From NCBI GenBank assembly GCA_964405235.1, contig CAYONG010000227.1, positions 1 to 12,640 on the forward strand: a stretch of 12,640 nt of DNA, written 5' to 3'. The stretch comes from WS-11 sp964405235 (lineage in GTDB: Bacteria > Eisenbacteria > RBG-16-71-46). Made by a program: the position numbers and the translations under genes. Of the stretch, positions 1 to 5,844 are shown in pieces. Every line of letters begins with the position of its first letter. Positions within the stretch are counted from its first letter, which is position 1. Under the pieces are notes generated by a model. It did no database searches. It saw only the letters and a program-made list of their open reading frames with translations, and was not told the origin of the DNA.

Positions 1-1
1 C

Positions 2-505
2 TCGGAGTCCATGAAGGATACCCTGTTGGTCGGTGATTTCCTGTTCGTGAACAAATTCGAGTACGGGCCCAAGATCCCGTTCACCCACATCCGCCTGCCG
101 GGCCTGCGCCAGCCCCGGCGCGGGGACGTGATCGTGTTCCAGTTTCCGCAGGATCCCAGCAAGGACTTCATCAAGCGCTGCGTCGCGACCGGCGGCGAGA
201 CGCTCGAGATCAGGAACAAGCAGGTGTCGGTGAACGGCGGCACGCTCAAGGAACCGTACGCGATCCACTCCGATCCCACGGTAAAGCCCGCCGGCTACGA
301 GTACCGCGACAATTATGGCCCCTTCACGGTGCCGGCCGGAGAGTTGTTCATGATGGGGGACAACCGCGACAACTCGAACGACAGCCGCTATTGGGGCTCG
401 CTCGACATGGAACTGGTCAAGGGGCGCGCGATGTTCCTGTACTGGTCCTGGGACGGCGAGAAGAACTGGCCACGATGGAATCGGATCCTGAGCCCCATCC
501 GTTGA
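2..505 (+). CDS. lepB: Signal peptidase I (5' end cut by window)
   Basis: Membrane-bound serine protease that removes signal peptides from secreted proteins on the outer face of the cytoplasmic membrane. The frame is open from base 2 and the N-terminal membrane anchor lies upstream of the window. The codons before the first ATG (base 11) read S-E-S, so the motif is SESM-KDTLLVGD; the Ser at 8-10, just before Met, is the expected nucleophile. The ATG at 11 is therefore internal and not the start. The general-base Lys is in FIKRCVATGGE (Lys codon 173-175), and the late family box GDNRDNSNDSRYWG is intact near the C terminus, followed by the usual YWSWD...RWNRI tail. Everything needed for catalysis after the anchor is present. 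Its 3' end overlaps the start of hemW, which suggests co-transcription. Identity is near certain; only the N terminus is missing. Confidence 0.95.
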   Translation, partial: SESMKDTLLVGDFLFVNKFEYGPKIPFTHIRLPGLRQPRRGDVIVFQFPQDPSKDFIKRCVATGGETLEIRNKQVSVNGGTLKEPYAIHSDPTVKPAGYEYRDNYGPFTVPAGELFMMGDNRDNSNDSRYWGSLDMELVKGRAMFLYWSWDGEKNWPRWNRILSPIR

Positions 506-1821
506 GCCGTCCCTCCCGCCGGGAGTCGGCCTCGGACCACCGCGTTCTCGACGGCCCCGCGCCCGCCTCGTCCGCCGCGGCGCGGCTCGGGCTCTACGTC
601 CACGTGCCCTTCTGCGCGGTGCGTTGCACGTACTGCGACTTCTCGAGCGGCGCCCTGTCCGCGCGCGCTCTCGAGCGATACTTGGGCGGCATGGAGCGGG
701 AGACGTCGCGACGCGCGCCGGACGCCGACGGGGCCACTTTCACGTCGGTGTTCTTCGGCGGCGGGACGCCCTCGGCGCTCTCGGCCCGACACTTCGCACG
801 GCTCGTCAGCACGCTGCGCTCGCACTTCGCCATCGCCCCGGATGCCGAGATCACGCTCGAGGCCAATCCGGAATCCGTCCGCCCCGCCCTGCTCGACGCG
901 TGGCGCGCGGCTGGCGTTAACCGTCTCTCGTTCGGCGTGCAGAGCTTCCATCCGGACGAGCTGGCGCGACTCGGTCGCATCCACGACGCGGCCCGGCCCG
1001 GCGTGGCGGTCGCGCTCGCCCGCGCGCACGGATTCGGCAGGCTCTCGCTCGATCTCATGTTCGGATTCCCGGGGTCCACCGCGGGGCGCTTCGGCGCAAC
1101 GCTCGAACGTGCGCTCGAGCTGGATCCCGAGCATCTCTCGGCGTACTGCTTCATTCCCGAGGCGGGCACACCGATGGGAGACGACGTGCTGCACGGGCGC
1201 GTGACCCTGCCCGATGCAACCGTGCAATCCGACCTGTACGCGTCGCTCACCGCGCGGCTCGCCCGCGCGGGATACGGATGCTACGAGACCTCCAACTTCT
1301 GTCGGCCCCTCGCCGAGGCGCGGCACAACCTGGTCTACTGGCTGCGCCGCGACTATCTGGGACTTGGGCCTTCGGCCCATGGGCTCTGGCGGGGAACGCG
1401 CTACGGCAATCACTACGCGACCGAGCGCTGGGCGGTGGGCCTCGAGACCGGCCGGCCGTGCGACGAGCGCGAGAGCGAGAGCGTCCGCTCGCGCGCCGAC
1501 GAGATCGTGATGCTCGGGCTGCGACTCTCGCGCGGCGTGAGCGCGGCCGACCACTGGCCCGGGCGCTGGCGCGAGGTCACCGGGCGATTCGGGGCGGCGT
1601 TCCGCTCCGGTCTCGCCACCGGGCGGCTTGCCGCGACGGACGATGGGGTGCGCATCGCGCCGCGGCACCGCTTCGTCGCCGACGATGTGATCGCCTGGCT
1701 CATGGTGGCGGCAGACCGCTCCGATTCCCCCGATCCCCGCGATCCCCGCGATCAGGCGCCCCTCGACGCGCCCGCGCGCGGCTTCGGATTTGACAGCCGC
1801 GCGACGGCCTCCGTAACCTGA
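475..1821 (+). CDS. hemW: HemW, radical-SAM haem chaperone (HemN-like family)
   Basis: Radical-SAM protein of the coproporphyrinogen-oxidase-like family; HemW members bind haem and hand it to haem proteins rather than oxidising coproporphyrinogen. From the ATG at 475 the protein has 448 residues. The Fe-S motif C-x3-C-x2-C is at Cys47, Cys51 and Cys54 and is followed by D-F, the HemW form (true HemN has a fourth Cys, CxC). SAM-binding GGGTP is near 95-99 and the HemW-type HNxxYW motif is at 284-289, followed by LGLGPSAHG. The C-terminal HemW domain (DEIVMLGLRLSRG) is present. The start is uncertain: ATG 475 overlaps lepB by 31 bases and has only a weak purine stretch (GAGAAG) upstream. A TTG at 502, overlapping the lepB stop as TTGA, is an alternative; the conserved core begins about residue 40 in either case. 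The last 30 residues are low-complexity, Asp/Pro/Arg-rich, and unlike the family. Confidence 0.93.
   Translation: MESDPEPHPLSRPSRRESASDHRVLDGPAPASSAAARLGLYVHVPFCAVRCTYCDFSSGALSARALERYLGGMERETSRRAPDADGATFTSVFFGGGTPSALSARHFARLVSTLRSHFAIAPDAEITLEANPESVRPALLDAWRAAGVNRLSFGVQSFHPDELARLGRIHDAARPGVAVALARAHGFGRLSLDLMFGFPGSTAGRFGATLERALELDPEHLSAYCFIPEAGTPMGDDVLHGRVTLPDATVQSDLYASLTARLARAGYGCYETSNFCRPLAEARHNLVYWLRRDYLGLGPSAHGLWRGTRYGNHYATERWAVGLETGRPCDERESESVRSRADEIVMLGLRLSRGVSAADHWPGRWREVTGRFGAAFRSGLATGRLAATDDGVRIAPRHRFVADDVIAWLMVAADRSDSPDPRDPRDQAPLDAPARGFGFDSRATASVT
1723..1749 (+). repeat. Three 9-bp tandem repeats in hemW tail
   Basis: Three consecutive 9-base units (GATTCCCCC, GATCCCCGC, GATCCCCGC) encode the D-S/P-P/R-rich tail of HemW. 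The unit is a multiple of three, so copy-number change would keep the frame. It lies outside the conserved HemW domains and is probably a slippage-born linker of no catalytic importance. Confidence 0.6.
1790..1819 (+). promoter_or_regulatory. Probable promoter of hrcA (leaderless)
   Basis: A perfect -35 hexamer TTGACA (1790-1795) is followed after 18 bases by TAACCT (1814-1819), which keeps the three most conserved -10 positions (T, A and final T). Six bases separate the -10 from the hrcA ATG at 1826, so the predicted transcription start falls on or next to the A of the start codon. No Shine-Dalgarno sequence precedes that ATG, which fits a leaderless mRNA. The promoter lies within the last codons of hemW. 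This is pattern reading only; no start site has been mapped. Confidence 0.5.
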
Positions 1822-1825
1822 CTCC

Positions 1826-2866
1826 ATGTCCCATCCTGCGTTTCCCGGCGTCGTCAGCCGCGAGGATCCCGATCTCACCCATCGCCAGCGTGAGGTGTTC
1901 GTCGCCCTGGTGACGCTCCATGGCGGCAGCGCGCGCCCGGTCGGATCCGAGGCGCTCGCACACCAGGCGCGCATCCCGCTGTCGCCGGCGAGCATCCGTG
2001 GCGCCCTGGCGGAGCTGGAGTCCATGGGGTTGCTCGCCCGCGCCCATGCGTCCGCGGGCCGGATCCCAAGCGAAAGCGGCTACGACTACCTGGTCCGCCA
2101 CCTGCTCACCCCTTCGCCGCTGCCGCCCGATGTGGTGGCGCAGATCGACGAGACGTTGCGACGGTCGGCGCACGATGTCGAGCACCTGTTGAGCGAGGCC
2201 TCGCGCCTGCTCTCGTCGCTGACGCACCAACTGGGCCTGGCGCTCACCGCCTCGGTGGAACACGAGCGGTTGGCCAAGCTCGAGCTGGAGCCGCTCGATG
2301 CGCGGCGCGCGTTGCTCGTTCTGGGGCTCGGCGGCGGCGCCGTGCGCACGCTGGTGCTGGAGCTGGACAGCCCGCTGGACCGCGGTCAGCTCGAGGAGGT
2401 GGAGGCGGTGCTGCGCGAACGTTTGCTGGGACGCGATCTGGCCGAGGTGCGCGAGCGGCTGGGCGCCGACCCGGAGCTGGTGCGGCGCAGCGCCGTGCGC
2501 CTGGTGGCGCACGCGGTGGCCGAGCGTTGGGCGCCGCCGACCCCGGCCGCCATGTTCAGCGCCGGTGCCGGGCAACTCGCGGAACAGCCAGAGTTCGCCG
2601 GGGACCCCAGGCTGGGCCCGCTCCTGCGCCTGATCGAGCACGGTCCGCCGCTCGACCGGCTGATGATGGACGGGCTCGAAGGACATCCGGCGGCGCGGGT
2701 GGGCCTCGACGAGGACCTGGCCCTCTCTCGCTGCAGCCTGGTCAGTTTCCCGCTGCCTGGGTCGCTCCGCGCGGCGGTCGGGGTGCTGGGCCCGCTCCGC
2801 ATGGATTACGCGCGCGCGTTCTCGATCGTCGACGCGGTCGGCCGTCGCGTCGCCGAACTGCTCTAG
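1826..2866 (+). CDS. hrcA: Heat-inducible transcription repressor HrcA
   Basis: Dimeric DNA-binding repressor of class I heat-shock genes; in known systems it binds the CIRCE inverted repeat and is kept active by GroEL. The 346-residue length is normal. The N-terminal winged helix is at about 15-90, with the recognition stretch SPASIRGALAELE (53-65) followed by GLLARAHASAGRIPSESGYDYLV. The C-terminal signature GVLGPLRMDYARA is at about 318-330. Two parts differ from the usual family text: R-G-A-L replaces R-N-x-M in the recognition helix, and AHASAGR replaces PHTSAGR in the wing. The ATG at 1826 starts four bases after the hemW stop and has no ribosome-binding site, consistent with leaderless translation. 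It heads a cluster with grpE and dnaJ, so it probably regulates its own operon, but no canonical CIRCE is visible anywhere in the window. Confidence 0.94.
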   Translation: MSHPAFPGVVSREDPDLTHRQREVFVALVTLHGGSARPVGSEALAHQARIPLSPASIRGALAELESMGLLARAHASAGRIPSESGYDYLVRHLLTPSPLPPDVVAQIDETLRRSAHDVEHLLSEASRLLSSLTHQLGLALTASVEHERLAKLELEPLDARRALLVLGLGGGAVRTLVLELDSPLDRGQLEEVEAVLRERLLGRDLAEVRERLGADPELVRRSAVRLVAHAVAERWAPPTPAAMFSAGAGQLAEQPEFAGDPRLGPLLRLIEHGPPLDRLMMDGLEGHPAARVGLDEDLALSRCSLVSFPLPGSLRAAVGVLGPLRMDYARAFSIVDAVGRRVAELL

Positions 2867-2884
2867 TCCGGATCGCACCGGACT
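2865..2884. repeat. 7-bp inverted repeat between hrcA and grpE
   Basis: Perfect arms AGTCCGG (2865-2871) and CCGGACT (2878-2884) flank the 6-base spacer ATCGCA. The left arm includes the last two bases of the hrcA stop codon and the right arm ends eight bases before the possible GTG start of grpE. No T tract follows, so it is unlikely to be an intrinsic terminator. It could fold as an intercistronic hairpin in the mRNA or serve as a palindromic protein-binding site. It does not match the CIRCE arms. Confidence 0.55.
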
Positions 2885-2891
2885 CCCACCC

Positions 2892-3566
2892 GTGTCCGAC
2901 GAGAAGCGAAGCCCCATGGACGAAACGAGCTGCGCACCGGGTGTGTCCCGGGCGGACGATGTGGCGGGCAGGCCTGATGCCCCGGCCGTGCACCCTGCGT
3001 TCCCCGTCGATGAGATCGAGGAGCCTGCGGCGGTGGACCGTTGGGAGGATCAGGGCGGCATGGTAGAAGAGCTGGCCGCAGGACCCGCCCCGGCGGGCGC
3101 GCCCGACTCCATGATGGCGCCCGAGCCCGACTACAAGGATCGCTGGCTCCGGGCGGAGGCCGAGCTGCAGAACTTCCGGCGGCGCGCCTCGCGCGACTGG
3201 GAGGAGGGCCGCCGACTGGCGGAGGAAGGCGTGCTGCTCGAGATGGTGGCGGTCCTCGATGATCTCGAGCGCGCGCTCGCTGCGGCCGACCCTTCGGTGG
3301 CCGCAGCCTCTTGGACCCAGGGCGTCTCCCTGGTCGCCCAGCGCATCCGCGACTTCCTGACCCGCCAGGGCGTGACACTTGAGGACCCGTTGGGGCGGCC
3401 GTTCGATCCCGCTTTCCACGAGGCGCTGCTCGAGCTGGATGCCCCGGAGGGCGCCACCCCGGGGACTGTCCTCCAGGTGGTTCAGAAGGGCTACCGGCGG
3501 GGGGGGCGCGCGCTGCGCGCGGCCCGCGTCGTGGTGGCGCGCGCCCCGGCGGGGAGCGCCACGTAG
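2892..3566 (+). CDS. grpE: Nucleotide exchange factor GrpE
   Basis: Cytosolic co-chaperone that speeds ADP release from DnaK. The first 80 residues are acidic, proline-rich and probably disordered, as is common in this family. The dimerising long helix is at about 80-130 (RAEAELQNFRRRA, then LLEMVAVLDDLERAL). The C-terminal beta domain that contacts DnaK is at about 160-215 (GRPFDPAFHEALLEL, GTVLQVVQKGYRRGGRALRAA). The 224-residue length is at the upper end of normal. The start is uncertain: GTG 2892 gives the longest frame without a Shine-Dalgarno, while ATG 2916 has a purine-rich GAGAAGCGAAG upstream and would remove eight residues. dnaJ begins one base after the stop, and dnaK does not lie between them. 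An eight-G run at 3499-3506 falls within the C-terminal domain; the reading frame is conserved on both sides of it. Confidence 0.94.
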   Translation: MSDEKRSPMDETSCAPGVSRADDVAGRPDAPAVHPAFPVDEIEEPAAVDRWEDQGGMVEELAAGPAPAGAPDSMMAPEPDYKDRWLRAEAELQNFRRRASRDWEEGRRLAEEGVLLEMVAVLDDLERALAAADPSVAAASWTQGVSLVAQRIRDFLTRQGVTLEDPLGRPFDPAFHEALLELDAPEGATPGTVLQVVQKGYRRGGRALRAARVVVARAPAGSAT

Positions 3567-3567
3567 C

Positions 3568-4707
3568 ATGGCGCGGCGCGACCTCTACGAGGTGCTTGGA
3601 GTCTCGCGCGAGGCGGGCGAGGACGAGATCAAGAAGGCCTATCGCAAGATCGCCTTCGAGAGCCATCCCGATCGCAATCCCGGGGACAAGACGGCCGAGC
3701 AACGCTTCAAGGGTGCGACCGAGGCCTACGAGGTGTTGCACGATTCGCAAAAGCGCGCGCAGTACGACCGCTTCGGCCACGCCGGAGCCGAGGGCGCTCC
3801 GCAGGCCGGAAACTATGATTTCAGCGGGTTCGATCTCGCCGATGCCCTGCGTGCCTTCATGCGCGATTTCGGCGGCGAAGGGGGCCTCGACGATCTGATG
3901 GGGGGGCGCGGTCGCGCCGCCGGGCCACGGCGGGGCGACGATCTGCAGCTCCGCCTCAAGCTGACGCTCGAAGAGGTCGCGACCGGGGTCGAGAAGAAGA
4001 TCCGGGTCCGCGCTCTGCGCGCTTGCAAGGCATGCGATGGGCGCGGCGGACGCGGCGAGACCCCGTGCGGCCAGTGCGAAGGCCGTGGCCAGGTCCGCCA
4101 CGTGCAACAGTCGTTCTTCGGCCAGTTCGTCAACATCGCCACCTGCCCTCGCTGTCACGGTGAGGGGCGGACGATGCGGGATCGCTGTTCTGGATGCGAC
4201 GGCGAGGGGCGTACTTCCCAGAGTGAGACCATTGCCGTGAAGGTCCCGCCCGGCATCGCGAGCGGGAACTTCATCCCGCTGCGTGGAATGGGTGACGTGG
4301 GCCCACGGGGTGGACCGCCGGGAGACCTGATCGTCCTGCTCGAGGAGAAGCCGCATCCGGTCTTCGACCGGGATGGCGACCATCTCGTGCTGGACGTGCC
4401 CCTCAGCTTTGCCACCGCCGCCCTGGGCGGGGCGATCGAGATCCCGACGCTGAGCGGCCAGCCCGCGAGTGCGCAGGTGCCAGCGGGAACCCAGAGCGGA
4501 CGTGTGATCCGCGTGCGCGGCCGCGGGCTGCCCGGACTGCGAGGGGGTCACGGCGATCTGCACGCGCGCCTCATCGTCTGGGTGCCCACCAAACTCAGCG
4601 CCGCCGAGCGCCGTCAGGTCGAGGAGCTCGGTCGCGGCGAGGGTCTCAAGCCCCCGCGCTCGGAAAAGTCACTGTTCGAGCGGGTGAAGGACGCATTTGC
4701 CGGCTGA
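3568..4707 (+). CDS. dnaJ: Chaperone protein DnaJ (type I Hsp40)
   Basis: Hsp40 co-chaperone that delivers clients to DnaK and stimulates its ATPase. The 379-residue protein has all type I parts in order. The J domain is at 1-70 with HPD at 33-35. A Gly/Phe-rich linker follows at about 75-135. The zinc-binding region has four CxxCxGxG repeats: CKACDGRG (Cys153/156), CGQCEGRG (167/170), CPRCHGEG (193/196) and CSGCDGEG (207/210). The client-binding C-terminal domains begin at VKVPPGIASG and include GDLIV and the LGGAIEIPTL stretch. The ATG at 3568 lies one base after the grpE stop, with GGGGAG (3551-3556) eleven bases upstream, and the J domain begins immediately. The 3' end overlaps the TTG start of rsmE by eleven bases. 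Family membership is unambiguous, and the four zinc repeats exclude a type II or III J-protein. Confidence 0.97.
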   Translation: MARRDLYEVLGVSREAGEDEIKKAYRKIAFESHPDRNPGDKTAEQRFKGATEAYEVLHDSQKRAQYDRFGHAGAEGAPQAGNYDFSGFDLADALRAFMRDFGGEGGLDDLMGGRGRAAGPRRGDDLQLRLKLTLEEVATGVEKKIRVRALRACKACDGRGGRGETPCGQCEGRGQVRHVQQSFFGQFVNIATCPRCHGEGRTMRDRCSGCDGEGRTSQSETIAVKVPPGIASGNFIPLRGMGDVGPRGGPPGDLIVLLEEKPHPVFDRDGDHLVLDVPLSFATAALGGAIEIPTLSGQPASAQVPAGTQSGRVIRVRGRGLPGLRGGHGDLHARLIVWVPTKLSAAERRQVEELGRGEGLKPPRSEKSLFERVKDAFAG

Positions 4708-5434
4708 GGTGGCGCCCTCGCTCTTGCTGGTCGAGGAGCTTCCCGGAGTCGGCAGGCGCGTCACTCTGCCCGAGGACGAGAGTCACTACCTCATGCGGGT
4801 CTGCCGCGCTCGGCCGGGAGATCGTGTCTCGGCGACCGACGGTCGTGGCGCTCTCGCAAGCTTGCGGATCGTCGAGGGAGGCCGCGCGGCCGTGGGCCAG
4901 GTGGAGACCTGCGAACGATCGGAGCGCACCCGCGTGGCCTGGGTCCTCTCCGGCCCCCCCGAGGGCGAACGCGGGGACTGGATGATCGAAAAGCTGGCGG
5001 AGCTGGGCGTGGCGGTGTTCCAGCCGCTCGATTGCGAGCGCGGCGGTTGGGAGCGGGCGAAGGGGCGGGCCGAGCGCTGGCGACGACTTGCGGTTGCAGC
5101 CCTCCGACAATCCCGCCGCCGGTTCCTGCTCGAGATTCGCGAGCCGCTTGCGGTCGGGCAAGCGCTGACCGGGCTGCCGGCGGGGGGTGGGCGGTGGCTC
5201 GGGGACCCGGCCGGGCCGGCCGCCGCGACGCTCAGTCCCCCTGACACCGGGCTCGCGATAGGGCTGATCGGGCCCTCGGCCGGATTTTCTGGGTTGGAGC
5301 GTGAATCTACCGAGGCGGGCGGGTTCGCCTCCATCCGCCTGTCGGATAGTCGCTTGAAGAACGAGACCGCAGCCCTGGCATGGGCCTGTTGGTGGTCCGG
5401 GGTCGGATCCGGGTCGTCCGCCGCAGTCGGATGA
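4697..5434 (+). CDS. rsmE: 16S rRNA (uracil-1498-N3)-methyltransferase family (RsmE)
   Basis: SPOUT-fold methyltransferase family that adds the N3-methyl group to U1498 of 16S rRNA using SAM. The length of 245 residues matches. The N-terminal PUA-like part contains DESHYLMRVCRARPGD and VSATDGRG, the usual 'H...VLR...GD' pattern. The catalytic domain has MIEKLAELGV (96-105), an ALRQSRRR stretch near 135-143, and the C-terminal NETAALA (222-228). The knot motifs are eroded: GPSAG at 192-196 replaces the usual GPEGG, and LSDSRLKNETA replaces the usual LGxRILRxETA. SAM binding may therefore be altered. TTG 4697 is chosen because AAGGA lies five bases upstream within the dnaJ end; GTG 4709, after the dnaJ stop, is the alternative. 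rsmE often follows dnaJ in other bacteria, which supports the call. Confidence 0.87.
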   Translation: MPAEVAPSLLLVEELPGVGRRVTLPEDESHYLMRVCRARPGDRVSATDGRGALASLRIVEGGRAAVGQVETCERSERTRVAWVLSGPPEGERGDWMIEKLAELGVAVFQPLDCERGGWERAKGRAERWRRLAVAALRQSRRRFLLEIREPLAVGQALTGLPAGGGRWLGDPAGPAAATLSPPDTGLAIGLIGPSAGFSGLERESTEAGGFASIRLSDSRLKNETAALAWACWWSGVGSGSSAAVG

Positions 5435-5445
5435 TGGGACCGGGC

Positions 5446-5474
5446 TTGACGCTCGGGCCACGCGGCCATAGACT
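5446..5474 (+). promoter_or_regulatory. Sigma70-type promoter upstream of rpsU
   Basis: TTGACG (5446-5451) and TAGACT (5469-5474) are separated by the ideal 17 bases; five and four positions respectively match consensus. The predicted transcript would start near 5481 and give a leader of about 130 bases before the rpsU start. It lies in the only large intergenic gap and would drive rpsU, cvpA, mutS2, dnaG and rpoD. Confidence 0.65.
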
Positions 5475-5611
5475 GCCTGTGCCATATTCGGACGCATCCG
5501 TTCCGGGCCTGTGCGAATCACATGTCGCATGGAGCCAGATCGTTCCAGTCCAACAGTCTAGGGCCAACACACTAGGGTCAACGTACTAGGGGTGTGAGAG
5601 GGGGCGATTGA
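5475..5611 (+). promoter_or_regulatory. 5' leader of rpsU operon
   Basis: About 130 bases between the predicted start site and the rpsU start codon, lower in GC than the surrounding genes. It contains short complementary segments (ATTCG 5486-5490 with CGAAT 5514-5518), the 14-bp repeat array at 5544-5592, and a purine-rich ribosome-binding site (AGGGGG, 5599-5604) seven bases before the TTG start. I see no known riboswitch consensus. Short reading frames starting at ATG 5522 and 5529 lack a ribosome-binding site and end at the TAGs of the repeat. Confidence 0.5.
5544..5592 (+). repeat. 14-bp tandem repeat with CTAG cores in rpsU leader
   Basis: CTAGGG occurs at 5558, 5572 and 5586, exactly 14 bases apart. 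The full units are CTAGGGCCAACACA and CTAGGGTCAACGTA, followed by the partial CTAGGGG. A half unit precedes them, with CCAACA in phase at 5550. The period is not a multiple of three, so each TAG falls in a different frame. CTAG is its own complement, so the opposite strand is also stopped in all three frames. The array lies downstream of the predicted promoter and ends about 20 bases before the rpsU start, so it would be transcribed into the leader. Confidence 0.8.
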
Positions 5612-5803
5612 TTGCCCGGCATCAGGGTGAAGGACGGCGAGTCCTTCGAGAGCGCCCTGCGCCGCTTCAAGAAGAAATGTGAAAAGGCGGGGATCCTTTC
5701 GGATCTGCGCCGTCATCAGCATTTCGAGAAGCCGAGCGAAAGGCGCAAGCGAAAGTTGAACGCAGCAAAGCGGAAGAATCTGGCCCGCCGTCAGGAGAAC
5801 TAG
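5612..5803 (+). CDS. rpsU: 30S ribosomal protein bS21
   Basis: Small basic protein of the 30S platform, close to the 3' end of 16S rRNA and its anti-Shine-Dalgarno sequence. The 63-residue product starts PGIRVKDGESFESALRRFKK and ends in the typical Arg/Lys-rich helix (KRKLNAAKRKNLARRQ), both hallmarks of bS21. The start is TTG at 5612, set by AGGGGG at 5599-5604 with seven bases of spacing; no ATG or GTG gives a complete protein. It is the first gene of the macromolecular-synthesis operon and has its own promoter and long leader, so it may be regulated separately from the chaperone genes upstream. An AGGAG in its last codons probably serves the following gene, cvpA. Confidence 0.95.
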   Translation: MPGIRVKDGESFESALRRFKKKCEKAGILSDLRRHQHFEKPSERRKRKLNAAKRKNLARRQEN

Positions 5804-5844
5804 CGGAACTGGAACCCGGACTCGGGCTCACCTGGCTGGATTGG

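Noticed and set aside
1723..1749. Short direct repeats in hemW as a CRISPR or mobile-element trace
   Set aside because: Units of 9 bp in three copies without spacers, in frame within a low-complexity tail; no terminal inverted repeats or transposase nearby.
388..2025. Long open frame on the minus strand opposite lepB, hemW and hrcA
   Set aside because: Its translation is Arg/Ala/Gly-rich with no recognisable domain, and it lies opposite well-supported genes; such frames are expected in DNA this GC-rich.
1700..3570. CIRCE operator near hrcA, grpE or dnaJ
   Set aside because: I looked for TTAGCACTC/GAGTGCTAA arms on both strands and found only isolated GAGTGC hexamers within genes, without a partner arm.
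2863..4563. 566-codon minus-strand frame opposite grpE and dnaJ
   Set aside because: Low-complexity Pro/Arg-rich product opposite two textbook chaperone genes.
5522..5575. Possible 17-codon leader peptide before rpsU
   Set aside because: The ATG has no ribosome-binding site and the peptide has no run of regulatory codons; it ends at the repeat TAG simply because that array stops every frame.
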